Shown: positions 50,428-59,450 of the stretch, piece by piece
Position numbering within the stretch: position 1 is the first letter of the stretch
Layout of the letters: every line of letters starts with the position of its first letter
Assembly: GCF_047308265.1 (NCBI RefSeq)
Contig: NZ_JBKQWY010000001.1
Span: 796,183 to 860,182 of the forward strand
Direction: 5' to 3'
DNA length: 64,000 bases
DNA from: Maricaulis sp047308265
GTDB taxonomy: Bacteria; Pseudomonadota; Alphaproteobacteria; Caulobacterales; Maricaulaceae
Translations under genes and position numbers: made by a program
The notes under the pieces: generated by a model
Seen by the model: only the letters and a program-made list of their open reading frames with translations
What the model was told of the DNA's origin: nothing
Database searches by the model: none

Positions 50428-51855
50428 CTATGACGGATCTGCCGGCGACAGGCGACGGGTCCAGACTTCGACCTGTTCCCTGACGCGAACCGGAGACGTA
50501 CCGCCAAAACTGGTCCGGCTCTGCATGGATGCCCGCGCACTCAACACGGAAAACACCCGCTCGTCGATAGAAGAATCGACCGACTGCATGATTTCCAGTG
50601 GCAGGTCCGCCAGCGGGACATCACGTGCCTCGGCAGCCTTCACGATCGAGCCTGCGATATGATGGGCGTCGCGGAAGGGTCGGCCGAGTTCGCGAACCAG
50701 CCAGTCAGCAAGATCGGTGGCATCGGAATAGGCTTCACCGGCTGCCGTTTCGAGCGCGGAGGCGTGGAAGGAGAGGTCGCCGGCCATGCCGGTCATGGCG
50801 GCAATAGCCAGTTCCAGATCATCAATGGCCTGGAAGACCGGTGCCTTGTCTTCCTGCATATCCTTGGAATAGGCCAGCGGCAGACCTTTCATCACGATCA
50901 GCAAGCCCTGAAGGGCGCCGGCGATACGGCCCGGCTTGGCGCGGACCAGTTCAGCGGCGTCAGGATTGCGCTTTTGCGGCATGATGGAAGACCCGGTCGA
51001 CCAGGCGTCACTCAGACTGGCAAAACCAAAGCGGCGTGTGCACCACAGAACGATTTCCTCGGCAAAGCGAGACAGGTTCACGGCACAGATCGCCGCGGCT
51101 GACAGGGTTTCCAGCGCAAAATCGCGTGAAGACACACCATCGAGCGAATTGGCCATGGGGCGATCAAAGCCCAACGTCGTGGCCGTCATCTCCCGGTCGA
51201 TCGGAAAAGCTGTACCGGCGAGGGCGGCGCAGCCCAGCGGGCTTTCATTGAGACGTTTGCGGGCGTCAGCAAACCGACCGCGATCACGTTCGGCCAGCTC
51301 GACATAACACAGAAGATGGTGACCCAGGGAGACCGGCTGGGCGGTTTGCAGGTGGGTGAAACCCGGCATCACCTGGTCGGCATGGGCGCGGGCCTGGTCA
51401 ATAAGTGCGGATTGATAGGCCGCCAGAGCTGTATCAATGCGGTCACAGGCCGCTCGGAGCCACAGGCGAAAATCGGTTGCGACCTGGTCATTGCGGGACC
51501 GGGCGGTGTGCAAACGCCCTGCCGGTTCGCCAATAATCTCGCGAAGTCGGGCCTCGACATTCATGTGAACATCTTCCAGCTCGGTCTTCCAGGTGAACTG
51601 GCCCGCACGGATTTCGTCGCGCACCTGGATGAGGCCGCGCTCAATCGCCGCTGCATCTTCGCTTGAAATGACACCACAAGCGCCCAACATGGCCGCATGG
51701 GCCAAAGAACCAGCAATATCTTCCTCGGCCATGTTCCGGTCAAATCCGACCGAGGCATTGATCGCTTCCATCACGGCCGACGGGCCGGACTGGAAACGGC
51801 CGCCCCAGATCTGGCTGGTATGGGCATCATTGGGGGATTGGGTCTTGTCAGCCAT
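50428..51855 (-). CDS. argH: Argininosuccinate lyase
   Basis: This is a 475-residue enzyme of the fumarase/aspartase superfamily that splits argininosuccinate into arginine and fumarate. Motifs are IWGGRFQSGP at the N-terminus, HTARSRNDQVATD, GFTHLQTAQPVSLGHH and the signature GSSIMPQKRNPD. ATG 51855 gives the usual N-terminus. It is divergent from tlpA, with 29 bases between the start codons. Confidence 0.96.
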   Translation of the reverse strand: MADKTQSPNDAHTSQIWGGRFQSGPSAVMEAINASVGFDRNMAEEDIAGSLAHAAMLGACGVISSEDAAAIERGLIQVRDEIRAGQFTWKTELEDVHMNVEARLREIIGEPAGRLHTARSRNDQVATDFRLWLRAACDRIDTALAAYQSALIDQARAHADQVMPGFTHLQTAQPVSLGHHLLCYVELAERDRGRFADARKRLNESPLGCAALAGTAFPIDREMTATTLGFDRPMANSLDGVSSRDFALETLSAAAICAVNLSRFAEEIVLWCTRRFGFASLSDAWSTGSSIMPQKRNPDAAELVRAKPGRIAGALQGLLIVMKGLPLAYSKDMQEDKAPVFQAIDDLELAIAAMTGMAGDLSFHASALETAAGEAYSDATDLADWLVRELGRPFRDAHHIAGSIVKAAEARDVPLADLPLEIMQSVDSSIDERVFSVLSARASMQSRTSFGGTSPVRVREQVEVWTRRLSPADPS

Positions 51856-51884
51856 GGCCTGTCCTGTCTGGCGAGGAGATGAAT

Positions 51885-52478
51885 ATGAATATGTCACCGC
51901 TCAAGCTGGCGCTGATCATTATGCCGGTTGTTGCCGGTATCGCTATCCTGTTTGCCGTTTTTTCCGCGATGGGCAATGGGTCGCAAGGGCTGCTTGACAG
52001 TTATGCCCGTGGGGAGATGAGCGGGTTTATGAGCCTGGGTGAGGCTCCGCCGCAACCCAATGTCGCGTATCAAACACTTGAGGGTGAGGATGTGCGCCTC
52101 TCCGACTATCGCGGCAAGGTTATTCTCGTGAACTATTGGGCGACCTGGTGCGGCCCCTGTATCGAGGAAATGCCGGCATTGGATCATCTGCAGGCGGAAC
52201 TGGGCGGCGAGCAGTTCGAAGTGATCACGATCAGCCTGGACCGAAATCTGGCCGATGCCGAACGCTGGTACGAGGACAATAGCATAGAACATCTGCCCCT
52301 GTTGCACGACACCCAGTTCAGCCCGGGGCTGATCGGGGGAATCGGATTGCCGATGTCTGTTCTCTACGATCCTTATGGCCTGGAACTGGGTCGCTTGCCG
52401 GCTCCCGCCGAATGGGCCAGCGAGGATGCGATGGCGCTGATCAATGCAGCAGTTCGCCACACAGGGGTCGAGCCTTAG
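51885..52478 (+). CDS. TlpA/ResA-like membrane-anchored thioredoxin
   Basis: This is a 197-residue protein with an N-terminal anchor (ALIIMPVVAGIAILFAVFSA) and a periplasmic thioredoxin domain. The active site is NYWATWCGPCIEEMPAL and the cis-Pro is in GIGLPMSVLYD. It probably reduces disulfides for cytochrome c or oxidase assembly. Three in-frame ATGs occur (51879, 51885 and 51891); 51885 is best spaced from AGGAG. It is divergent from argH, as in many alphaproteobacteria. Confidence 0.92.
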   Translation: MNMSPLKLALIIMPVVAGIAILFAVFSAMGNGSQGLLDSYARGEMSGFMSLGEAPPQPNVAYQTLEGEDVRLSDYRGKVILVNYWATWCGPCIEEMPALDHLQAELGGEQFEVITISLDRNLADAERWYEDNSIEHLPLLHDTQFSPGLIGGIGLPMSVLYDPYGLELGRLPAPAEWASEDAMALINAAVRHTGVEP

Positions 52479-52519
52479 GTGTGTGGATCGTTTCGCGATC
52501 AGGTGCTGTGAAGAAAAAG

Positions 52520-52545
52520 CCGCCCTGTGCCAAGGCACAGGGCGG
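52520..52545. terminator. Perfect 12-bp hairpin downstream of tlpA
   Basis: CCGCCCTGTGCC-AA-GGCACAGGGCGG is a perfect dyad. On the minus strand it runs into TTTTTC; on the plus strand only TT follows. It likely ends tlpA transcription and may stop read-through from the other side. The 52546-52709 stretch after it holds no gene that I can support. Confidence 0.65.
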
Positions 52546-52709
52546 TTCAGTATTCGGGATTAATTCGGTTCTCGGAGGTGAAAACCGGATCCGGACGCGC
52601 GTCCGGCCGTTAGCGGTATAAGGAAGCTTTGTGCATTTTGCATGGCGGTTTTCGCAGAGATACTCAAATTGTTTCAATACTTTAATCTGAGTGAAACGTA
52701 GCAAAAAGA

Positions 52710-52745
52710 AACCCCGGGACGACGTGTCGTCCCGGGGTTGTTTTT
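52710..52745 (-). terminator. Bidirectional terminator of the TonB-dependent receptor gene
   Basis: AACCCCGGGACGAC pairs with GTCGTCCCGGGGTT (up to 14 bp). It is flanked by T-runs on both strands (TTTTT after GG on plus, CTTTTTGC on minus) and lies 22 bases past the receptor stop. Confidence 0.85.
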
Positions 52746-52766
52746 GGCGTATGAGCGCCGGCAGAC

Positions 52767-55586
52767 CTAGCCACGCAGGCGGAAGCCGAAGGTGGTGGAC
52801 CAGCCATACTCTTCGAACTGCTGCAGACGATCGATACCGTCCGGGCGCGTCACGGCGGTGAACGGCTCGTCGGTGATGTTTTTCACGTCCAGATAGAGCT
52901 GGAAGTGATCGTTGAAGCGGTAGCGACCAGACAGGTCGAGCTGGGTGTGCTCCAGCACGATACGGTCTTCACCGGCATCGTCACCGATCTCGTCCAGGAA
53001 TTCGCTGCGGTGAGTCAGTGCAGCACGCAGATCCCACGGACCCTGATCATAGCCCAGGATAGCGTTCCAGACGGTGTCGGACTGACGCGGCAGGTCAACG
53101 ACGCGACCATCATCCAGAGTGGCCTCGGAACCCGTATAGGTCAGGTTGAAGCCAGCGATGAAGCCTTCCACCGGCAGGAAGTCGAGATCCTGCTGATAGT
53201 TGAACTCAATACCTGACACTTCACCTTCCGGCAGGTTCACATAGGATGTGGCTTCGTCGAAGGTGATACCGTTGACGGTTTCGTTTTCGAAGATGCGCGT
53301 GCCGATGACGTTTGTCAGATCCTTGTAGAAATAACCCACATAGATCACGGCATCATTGTTCGGATACCACTCAATGGACGCGTCGAAGTTCGTGGCTTCG
53401 AGACGGTCCAGATCCGGGTTACCGAATTCACCCTCGACTTCGTCATCATCGTTTTGCTCGATGAAGGCGCGCGGGGCCGTCTGCGACGGGTTCGGACGCT
53501 GGATGCTGTCATAGTAAGCGAAGCGGGCGACGACGTCTTCGCTGACTTCGTAACGCACATTCAGGCTCGGCAGAACGTCGGTGTAGTCGTTGGATGTGGT
53601 CACCAGGTCGATGAAGGTCGTGTCATCACCCAGGACAACACCACCAACCGTGGCATCTTCTTCCGCCAGGAAGACCTGGTAGCCATAGGCTTCGTACTCG
53701 GTCTCTTCGACGCGCACACCACCCACGATGCGCAGCGGACCGAAGTCACCACCACCCATGGCGTAGAAGGCCATAACGTCTTCATCTGCACCATAGTCAG
53801 CCACGAAGCTTTCGACCGTGGAGTCGAGTTCCTGGAGTTCCAGGTTAGCAGCATTATCGCGAACAAAGGTACGGATGGCCGCCGGGTCACCGATCGGGCC
53901 GAGATTTCCGAGGCCGTACGGCGTGGTCGTGGCGAAATCAGCCAGTGTCGGATCGCCTGCACCGTCCCATTCGAAGACCTGGAATTCCTGGTCATACTTC
54001 TTGTCGCGGATGCGGTAGCTGAAGCCACCCTGGACGTAGACCGGGTAGGAACCTGCGTCGAAGTCGTGACGGATGTTTGCAGAAACGGCCAGTTCGTCGT
54101 CTTCAGACAGGCCATTGGTCACTTCAAACGCGTCCAGCTCATAGTTGGACGGGTCGAAATAAGCCTGGGTGCTGGCACCGCCGGCCGGGATGAGCACCGG
54201 GTGCAGCGGGTTGCTGACGTCAACACCGATCAGTTCATTGTTGCCAAACTCGGCCTTGAAGTCCGTGTCCAGACGGTTCGGCTCTTCTTCTTCGGCGTGA
54301 ACGTAGGACAGGCTGAAGTCGATCGTGGTGTCGTTGAACAGCCACTCACCACCGAAATCGGCCGCATAGATCAGCTGGGTTTCGAGACGATCTTTCACAT
54401 CGCGGTCCACACCGAGTTCGTCATCGGCGATGAAGATCGGCAGGTTGGCGGTGGAGTTGGCGTCGTCGAAAGCACCGTCTTCGAGCTTGGTCTCGATCCG
54501 GGAGCGATACTCCTGGTCAGAGAAGTCCGAGTAGATCGTGCGGAGGTAGAAGGACAGCGTGTCGGAGTGCGCATAGTCCAGGTTCAGGGCGGCGGTCGTA
54601 CGCTCGCGGGTCACCTGGTAGTCACGCTGCTCGACTTCTTCCGGGAAGTAGATGCCGTCTTCTTCGTCCCACTTGCCATCGACTTCGATGTTCTCGGAAC
54701 CGAATTCACGCTCCTGGTGAGACAGGGAGGCGGCAACACCGAGGCGGCCATCGAAGAAGTTGTCTGCGAAGTTCGCGGAGGCGCGGTAGCCGAAGGCGTT
54801 TTCCAGGTCGGAATACAGGCCGCCGACCTTGGCACGCCAGGTCAGCTCGTCGACGTCCAGACCGGATTGGGTCTCGATCTCAACGTTACCACCCACGCTG
54901 TCACCCGGCATGCTCGGCAGCAGGGACTTGTTGATCACGACGGAAGAGAGCACGTCGCTGTCGATCACGTCCAGGCCGACCTGGCGGTCTTCAGCTTCCG
55001 GAGACGTCAGACGCACACCGTTGACGGAGGTGGAGACGAGGTTCGGGTCGATGCCGCGGATGGACACGAAGCGGCCTTCGCCCTGGTCGTTGAGGACGTT
55101 GACGCCGACAGCGCGACGTGCGGCTTCTGCGACGTTCTCATCCGGGAACTGGCCGATGGCGTCGGCGGACAGAACGGTGACGAGACCGTCATCCGCGCGC
55201 TGGCGGGACAGGGCAGAGTTCAGGGCGCCGCGCTGACCGACAACCAGGATGTTCTCGATAAAAGCGACATCATCACCCAGGGTGATGTTTTGGGACACGG
55301 TGTCGGTAACACTTCCCAGGGTCACGGTGAATTCGCGGCTCTCAGCACCGACATAGGACGCGCGCAGTGTGTACGTGCCTGCATCCAGGCCGGACAGACG
55401 ATAAGTACCGTCACGCCCCACCGTGACAGTGCGACCGGTCTCGACGACGCGGATCGTGGCGCCTTGCAGGCCGATCGTTGCAGAGGCGTCGGTGACGCGA
55501 CCGGTGATGGTGCCAGCGTGGGCAGCGGTTGCAGCGGAAAGTGCCAGCACGGAAGCCGTACCGAGCATCACGAGTGTCTTTTTCAT
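52767..55586 (-). CDS. TonB-dependent outer-membrane receptor with carboxypeptidase-like N-domain
   Basis: This is a 939-residue transporter. A signal peptide (VLALSAATAAHA) is followed by a carboxypeptidase-regulatory-like beta domain (GRVTDASATIGLQGATIRVV, residues 29-105), a plug (about 115-240, containing SIRGIDPNLVSTSVNGVRL) and a beta-barrel ending in the aromatic-type motif FGFRLRG. The family is typical of marine alphaproteobacterial receptors for oligosaccharides, peptides or siderophores. The divergent membrane AraC regulator at 55823 and the amidohydrolase beyond it suggest one uptake regulon. The ligand is unknown. GGGGG precedes the start. Confidence 0.92.
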   Translation of the reverse strand: MKKTLVMLGTASVLALSAATAAHAGTITGRVTDASATIGLQGATIRVVETGRTVTVGRDGTYRLSGLDAGTYTLRASYVGAESREFTVTLGSVTDTVSQNITLGDDVAFIENILVVGQRGALNSALSRQRADDGLVTVLSADAIGQFPDENVAEAARRAVGVNVLNDQGEGRFVSIRGIDPNLVSTSVNGVRLTSPEAEDRQVGLDVIDSDVLSSVVINKSLLPSMPGDSVGGNVEIETQSGLDVDELTWRAKVGGLYSDLENAFGYRASANFADNFFDGRLGVAASLSHQEREFGSENIEVDGKWDEEDGIYFPEEVEQRDYQVTRERTTAALNLDYAHSDTLSFYLRTIYSDFSDQEYRSRIETKLEDGAFDDANSTANLPIFIADDELGVDRDVKDRLETQLIYAADFGGEWLFNDTTIDFSLSYVHAEEEEPNRLDTDFKAEFGNNELIGVDVSNPLHPVLIPAGGASTQAYFDPSNYELDAFEVTNGLSEDDELAVSANIRHDFDAGSYPVYVQGGFSYRIRDKKYDQEFQVFEWDGAGDPTLADFATTTPYGLGNLGPIGDPAAIRTFVRDNAANLELQELDSTVESFVADYGADEDVMAFYAMGGGDFGPLRIVGGVRVEETEYEAYGYQVFLAEEDATVGGVVLGDDTTFIDLVTTSNDYTDVLPSLNVRYEVSEDVVARFAYYDSIQRPNPSQTAPRAFIEQNDDDEVEGEFGNPDLDRLEATNFDASIEWYPNNDAVIYVGYFYKDLTNVIGTRIFENETVNGITFDEATSYVNLPEGEVSGIEFNYQQDLDFLPVEGFIAGFNLTYTGSEATLDDGRVVDLPRQSDTVWNAILGYDQGPWDLRAALTHRSEFLDEIGDDAGEDRIVLEHTQLDLSGRYRFNDHFQLYLDVKNITDEPFTAVTRPDGIDRLQQFEEYGWSTTFGFRLRG

Positions 55587-55715
55587 GGTGACCCCCAAAT
55601 GGACAAAAAGACGACGCGCCCGAACCGGCGCGTTTCGCGGCTGCTATGGGCAGGAAGAGCAAAGCTTTGATGACGTCTCTATGTCAGTTGCGTGACTTCC
55701 CGATTCATTCGCTGC

Positions 55716-55726
55716 ATTGCGGCAAT
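55716..55726. promoter_or_regulatory. Small palindrome in the receptor/AraC divergent region
   Basis: ATTGC-G-GCAAT lies in the 236-base region between the TonB receptor and AraC genes and is flanked by TGCA/TGCA. It is a possible operator but short. Nothing else was recognised in this gap. Confidence 0.28.
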
Positions 55727-55822
55727 CCTGCATCACCTCATGATCCGGCAGGTTGTTATCGGCTACTAAACTCGCACCGTTTCCAGCTTCCTCGCGACGT
55801 TTCGCCGCGCTAGATATCGAGC

Positions 55823-56926
55823 ATGGAACTGGCTGTCGCGAATCTCCTTCAACTTGCCCTGATCGTCACAGGTGTGATCGGATTGCTGCTCACACTTGAT
55901 CGTCCGCGTTTGCGGGCGGCGAGTGCGATCATGGGCATGTCGGCGCTCTGGATGGTGTTCAACCTGCTGGAAGAACGCCTGGGCTGGCGCGAGGTGTGGC
56001 TGACTACGCCGGCTTTCCGGCTTTTGTATCCGCCCCTGCTGTATTTCCTGGTGCGCGGGCTGGTGTATTCGGGTCCTGCCCTGCGCCTCCGTGACCTCCT
56101 GCATGGTCTGCCGTTTGTTATCGCCCTGGCGCTGAACCCGATCTGGCTGACAGGCGTGGAACACGCCGCGCGGATCAGTCTTGTCGTCTACAGCGCTCTG
56201 GCCATCCGTCTGGTCTGGCAGTTTCACACGGCGATTGTGGAGCAGCGTTCTGATGCGGCACGGGTCAGACTCAATATCGTTTACGTCATTCTGGGCATTT
56301 TTCTGGCCGACACGCTGTACGACGTGATTCGCATGGATGCGGCCTGGGCTCATGAGATCTGGCCGTGGCTGACCACGTCCGCTGCCTACGAGCTTCAGCT
56401 GGCCATTTCTCTCGTCACCCTGGTGGCGCTGGTGGTTCTGGCGGTCAGGCGCGAGGCCCTGTTCGAAGGCTTGGCTCCTGGCGCGCTTTCCTCCGACGCG
56501 CTTCCCCCCAACGCGCTTTTTCCCGACACGCTCGCACCGGAGAGTGCTCCGCGCCACGAGCGCGATGACGATCAACGGCTCGCCGATTTCCAGCATATCG
56601 ACAGGGTGATCCGGCAGGAGGCGTTTTATAGCGAACCGCGTTTGACCCGGGCGGAGGTGGCCAAGGCCTCGGGTCTGAATGAGCGCCGGGTGTCTGAAGC
56701 CATCCGGGCCGGGGTGGATCGCAATTTCAACGACTATATCAATCGTCTGCGGATCGATGATGTGATGACTCAGATGCAATCCGTCCCGCGTGGTGAGGCG
56801 CCACGTCTGCTCGACATGGCCTTTACGGCCGGCTTCAGCTCGAAATCTGTTTTTAATGCCGTCTTCAAGAAGGAGACAGGTGAGACCCCGTCCGCCTGCC
56901 TGAAACGACTGCAGGCTAGGGGTTGA
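55823..56926 (+). CDS. Membrane-embedded AraC-family regulator
   Basis: This is a 367-residue protein with about seven N-terminal transmembrane helices (residues 5-210) and a cytoplasmic AraC HTH domain at about residues 262-365 (LTRAEVAKASGLNERRVSEA, then LLDMAFTAGFSSKSVFNAVF and KKETGETPSACL). A five-residue repeat linker joins the two halves. It would sense a membrane or periplasmic signal and control transcription. It is divergent from the TonB receptor and 95 bases before an amidohydrolase gene on its own strand; both are likely targets. Confidence 0.88.
   Translation: MELAVANLLQLALIVTGVIGLLLTLDRPRLRAASAIMGMSALWMVFNLLEERLGWREVWLTTPAFRLLYPPLLYFLVRGLVYSGPALRLRDLLHGLPFVIALALNPIWLTGVEHAARISLVVYSALAIRLVWQFHTAIVEQRSDAARVRLNIVYVILGIFLADTLYDVIRMDAAWAHEIWPWLTTSAAYELQLAISLVTLVALVVLAVRREALFEGLAPGALSSDALPPNALFPDTLAPESAPRHERDDDQRLADFQHIDRVIRQEAFYSEPRLTRAEVAKASGLNERRVSEAIRAGVDRNFNDYINRLRIDDVMTQMQSVPRGEAPRLLDMAFTAGFSSKSVFNAVFKKETGETPSACLKRLQARG
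56465..56539 (+). repeat. Five tandem 15-base units in the AraC gene linker
   Basis: Five in-frame 15-base units encode EGLAP, GALSS, DALPP, NALFP and DTLAP. The CGCGCTT core is shared by units 2-4. It encodes a flexible spacer between the membrane part and the DNA-binding part. Confidence 0.75.
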
Positions 56927-57021
56927 AAACCGGATTTCGGACGTCCTGATTCCGGATATCGGACGACACATAACGCGTTTATCCTCATCTCTGTCAGCGC
57001 AGCAGCAATGGGAAGAGCGAC

Positions 57022-58437
57022 ATGTGGCGTTGGATAATCTTGAGCGTGGTCAGTCTTATGATTCTGGCCCTGGGTGTGACCTATATGGCATCGGCCGGGA
57101 CACCTTCGGCCATGCGCACGGCGCGGTATGAGAGCGGTCCGCTTCTGGTCACCCAGGTTCGGATTGTGGATGCGGAGGCCGACCGTCTCAGCGCGCCACG
57201 TGATGTCCTGATCGAGGACGGGCGGATCACGCGGATCGAGACACCGGGACTGATTGACCCGGCAAACCGCCGGATTGTCGAGGGGGAGGGGCTCTATCTG
57301 ATGCCCGGCCTGATCGACACCCATGTCCATGTGTTTGACGAAGCCGACCTTGCGGCCAATCTCGTCCAGGGTGTCACAACAGTGCGCAATATGGGCGGGC
57401 TTCCCTTCCACCTTTCAATGGAGCGCCGCATTGCCGAGGGCCGTCTTCTGGCGCCGCGTTTCTTTACGACGGGTCCGATTACCAATGAGCGAGGCGGTCG
57501 CAATTCCGACGTCCTGCAGCACTGGGTCAGCGGTGAAGAGGAGGCCCGGGCGGAAGTGCGCGAGCAATATGAGCGCGGTTTCCGGCATGTGAAAGTCTAT
57601 TCCAACCTCTCACGCGAGAGCTATACGGGCATTCTCACTGAGGCCGAGCGCCTGGGCATGCAGGTCTCCGGTCACCCGGTCGAGGGGACGCAAGAGGCGC
57701 CGATGGGATTTGATGCGACCTTGATGGGGCGCTTCACCTCCATCGAACATGTCGAATCGATCATCTGGCACGCTCTGGATGATGATACGGACCGCGATCG
57801 GGCCCGCATTCTAGCGGACGAGATTGCGGCAAGCGGGTCCACTGTGTCGCCCACCCTTGTTGTGCATGGCAATCTGGCCCGAATTGTCGAGACCGAGGGC
57901 GCTCACATCACCCGTCCGGAAATGTCCGTGTTCAACCCCGTCATCTCGCATTTTGAACAGGATCGCTGGGGATTTTGGGCCGGTTATCCGCACACGGATC
58001 GAACCGAAATGCAGGCCTTCTATACCGAATTCACTGGCTTCCTGCATGAGGCCGGCGTGCCTCTGGTCGTGGGCAGTGATGCGGGCGTGATGGTGACGCC
58101 GCACGGGATCTCGGCGCATGATGAGCTGGTGTGGCTGACCCATGCCGGGCTGAGCCCGGCGGAGGCCCTGCAGGCGGCGACCACGACGCCGGCCCATATG
58201 TTGGGGCTGAACGGTCAGATCGGCCGTGTCAGCGAGGGATATCGGGCTGACCTGCTGCTGGTGGAAGACAATCCGCTGGACGATATCTATGCGACGCGCC
58301 TCGTGCGCGCGGTCATCCGTGATGGCATCTATCTGGGGCCGGACGAGCGGGGGCGTTTGCACCAGGCCGCCGAGCGCCATAATCGTCTGCGCACCTGGCG
58401 GCGCCTCATCTGGCACGTGCTCACCCGCACGGATTGA
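57022..58437 (+). CDS. Membrane-anchored amidohydrolase (imidazolonepropionase/prolidase-like)
   Basis: This is a 471-residue amidohydrolase-superfamily enzyme. An N-terminal anchor or signal (IILSVVSLMILALGVTYMAS) precedes the composite domain. Metal motifs are PGLIDTHVHVFDE (HxH), the Lys in RHVKVYSNLS, the His in QVSGHPVEG and SIEHVESII, and the final Asp in VVGSDAGVMVTP. Related exported enzymes hydrolyse X-Pro or other dipeptides and cyclic amides. Being placed after the AraC regulator and near the TonB receptor, it may process the imported compound. The substrate is unknown. Confidence 0.86.
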   Translation: MWRWIILSVVSLMILALGVTYMASAGTPSAMRTARYESGPLLVTQVRIVDAEADRLSAPRDVLIEDGRITRIETPGLIDPANRRIVEGEGLYLMPGLIDTHVHVFDEADLAANLVQGVTTVRNMGGLPFHLSMERRIAEGRLLAPRFFTTGPITNERGGRNSDVLQHWVSGEEEARAEVREQYERGFRHVKVYSNLSRESYTGILTEAERLGMQVSGHPVEGTQEAPMGFDATLMGRFTSIEHVESIIWHALDDDTDRDRARILADEIAASGSTVSPTLVVHGNLARIVETEGAHITRPEMSVFNPVISHFEQDRWGFWAGYPHTDRTEMQAFYTEFTGFLHEAGVPLVVGSDAGVMVTPHGISAHDELVWLTHAGLSPAEALQAATTTPAHMLGLNGQIGRVSEGYRADLLLVEDNPLDDIYATRLVRAVIRDGIYLGPDERGRLHQAAERHNRLRTWRRLIWHVLTRTD

Positions 58438-58461
58438 TCCGGGTCCAGAGATGAAAACAAA

Positions 58462-58490
58462 AACGCCCGGGCGGGAACCGTCCGGGCGTT
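58462..58490 (-). terminator. etfBA terminator
   Basis: AACGCCCGG and CCGGGCGTT pair perfectly with an 11-base loop. On the minus strand the stem is followed by TTTGTTTTC. It lies 25 bases after the etfA stop and may also end the convergent amidohydrolase transcript. Confidence 0.8.
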
Positions 58491-58514
58491 CGTGTGAGTG
58501 ATGGCAGGCACGCG

Positions 58515-59447
58515 TTAGAGCGCGGCTTCCAGTTCAGGCAGGACCTGGAACAGGTCAGCCACAAGGCCGTAATCCGCGACCTGGAAGATCGGGGCTTCTT
58601 CGTCCTTGTTGATGGCCACGATGACCTTGGAGTCCTTCATGCCGGCCAGGTGCTGGATCGCTCCGGAGATACCCACGGCGATGTAGAGTTCGGGCGCGAC
58701 AACCTTGCCGGTCTGACCCACTTGATAATCATTGGGCACAAAACCCGCATCCACGGCAGCGCGCGAGGCACCCACAGCTGCACCGAGCTTGTCCGCGACC
58801 TTTTCCAGCAGGTGGAAATTGTCGCCGGATTGCATGCCGCGTCCGCCGGAGATTACGACCTTGGCCGCCGTCAGTTCCGGACGATCGGACTTTGACAATT
58901 CCTCGGAGATAAAATCGGACTTGAACGGTCCGGCTGCGGCCGCCAGCGTCTCGACGCTTGCAGAACCGCCGTCACCGGCTTTTTCAAACGTGGTCGGGCG
59001 AACCGTGATCACCTTTTTGGCGTCGTTGGACTTCACCGTCATCATGGCGTTACCGGCATAGACCGGGCGCTCGAATGTATCCGCAGAGACCACCGCGGTG
59101 ATGTCAGAAATCTGCATCACGTCCAGCTTGGCCGCCACGCGTGGCAGGAAGTTCTTGCCCGTGGTGGTGGCCGCCGCCAGCACGGCGTCGTAATCCGCCA
59201 TCAGCGGGGTGACCAGGGCGTCGAGGGCCTCGGCCGTCGGTTTTTCCAGCGTCGCGTCGTCGGCGTGTAGGACCTTGGCCACGCCATCGAGTTTGGCAGC
59301 CGCTTCGGCAACAGCACCGGCCCCGGAACCGGCGACGAGCACATGCACATGCACATCTCCACCCAGGCCCTTGGCAGCGGTGACAACGGCGCGCGTGGCG
59401 TCATTGAGCGCTGCATTATCGTGTTCGGCAAAAACGAGAACAGTCAT
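58515..59447 (-). CDS. etfA: Electron transfer flavoprotein alpha subunit
   Basis: This is a 310-residue subunit binding FAD. The N-terminal ETF domain begins VLVFAEHDNAALND. The C-terminal FAD-binding domain holds VISGGRGMQSGDNFHLLEKV, GASRAAVDAGF, QVGQTGKVVAPELYIAVGIS and NKDEEAPIFQVADYG. With EtfB it passes electrons from acyl-CoA and other dehydrogenases to ETF:quinone oxidoreductase. It starts 3 bases after etfB. Confidence 0.97.
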   Translation of the reverse strand: MTVLVFAEHDNAALNDATRAVVTAAKGLGGDVHVHVLVAGSGAGAVAEAAAKLDGVAKVLHADDATLEKPTAEALDALVTPLMADYDAVLAAATTTGKNFLPRVAAKLDVMQISDITAVVSADTFERPVYAGNAMMTVKSNDAKKVITVRPTTFEKAGDGGSASVETLAAAAGPFKSDFISEELSKSDRPELTAAKVVISGGRGMQSGDNFHLLEKVADKLGAAVGASRAAVDAGFVPNDYQVGQTGKVVAPELYIAVGISGAIQHLAGMKDSKVIVAINKDEEAPIFQVADYGLVADLFQVLPELEAAL

Positions 59448-59450
59448 GGC

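Noticed and set aside
52546..52709. GC-rich palindromic stretch (GGACGCGCGTCC) and an open frame resembling those that cross tRNA genes
   Set aside because: No cloverleaf can be formed on either strand and there is no CCA-type end; the frame is not protein-like.
53454..55670. 738-residue open frame on the plus strand
   Set aside because: It is entirely antisense to the TonB-dependent receptor, which has a full signal, plug and barrel; long antisense frames are common in high-GC genes.
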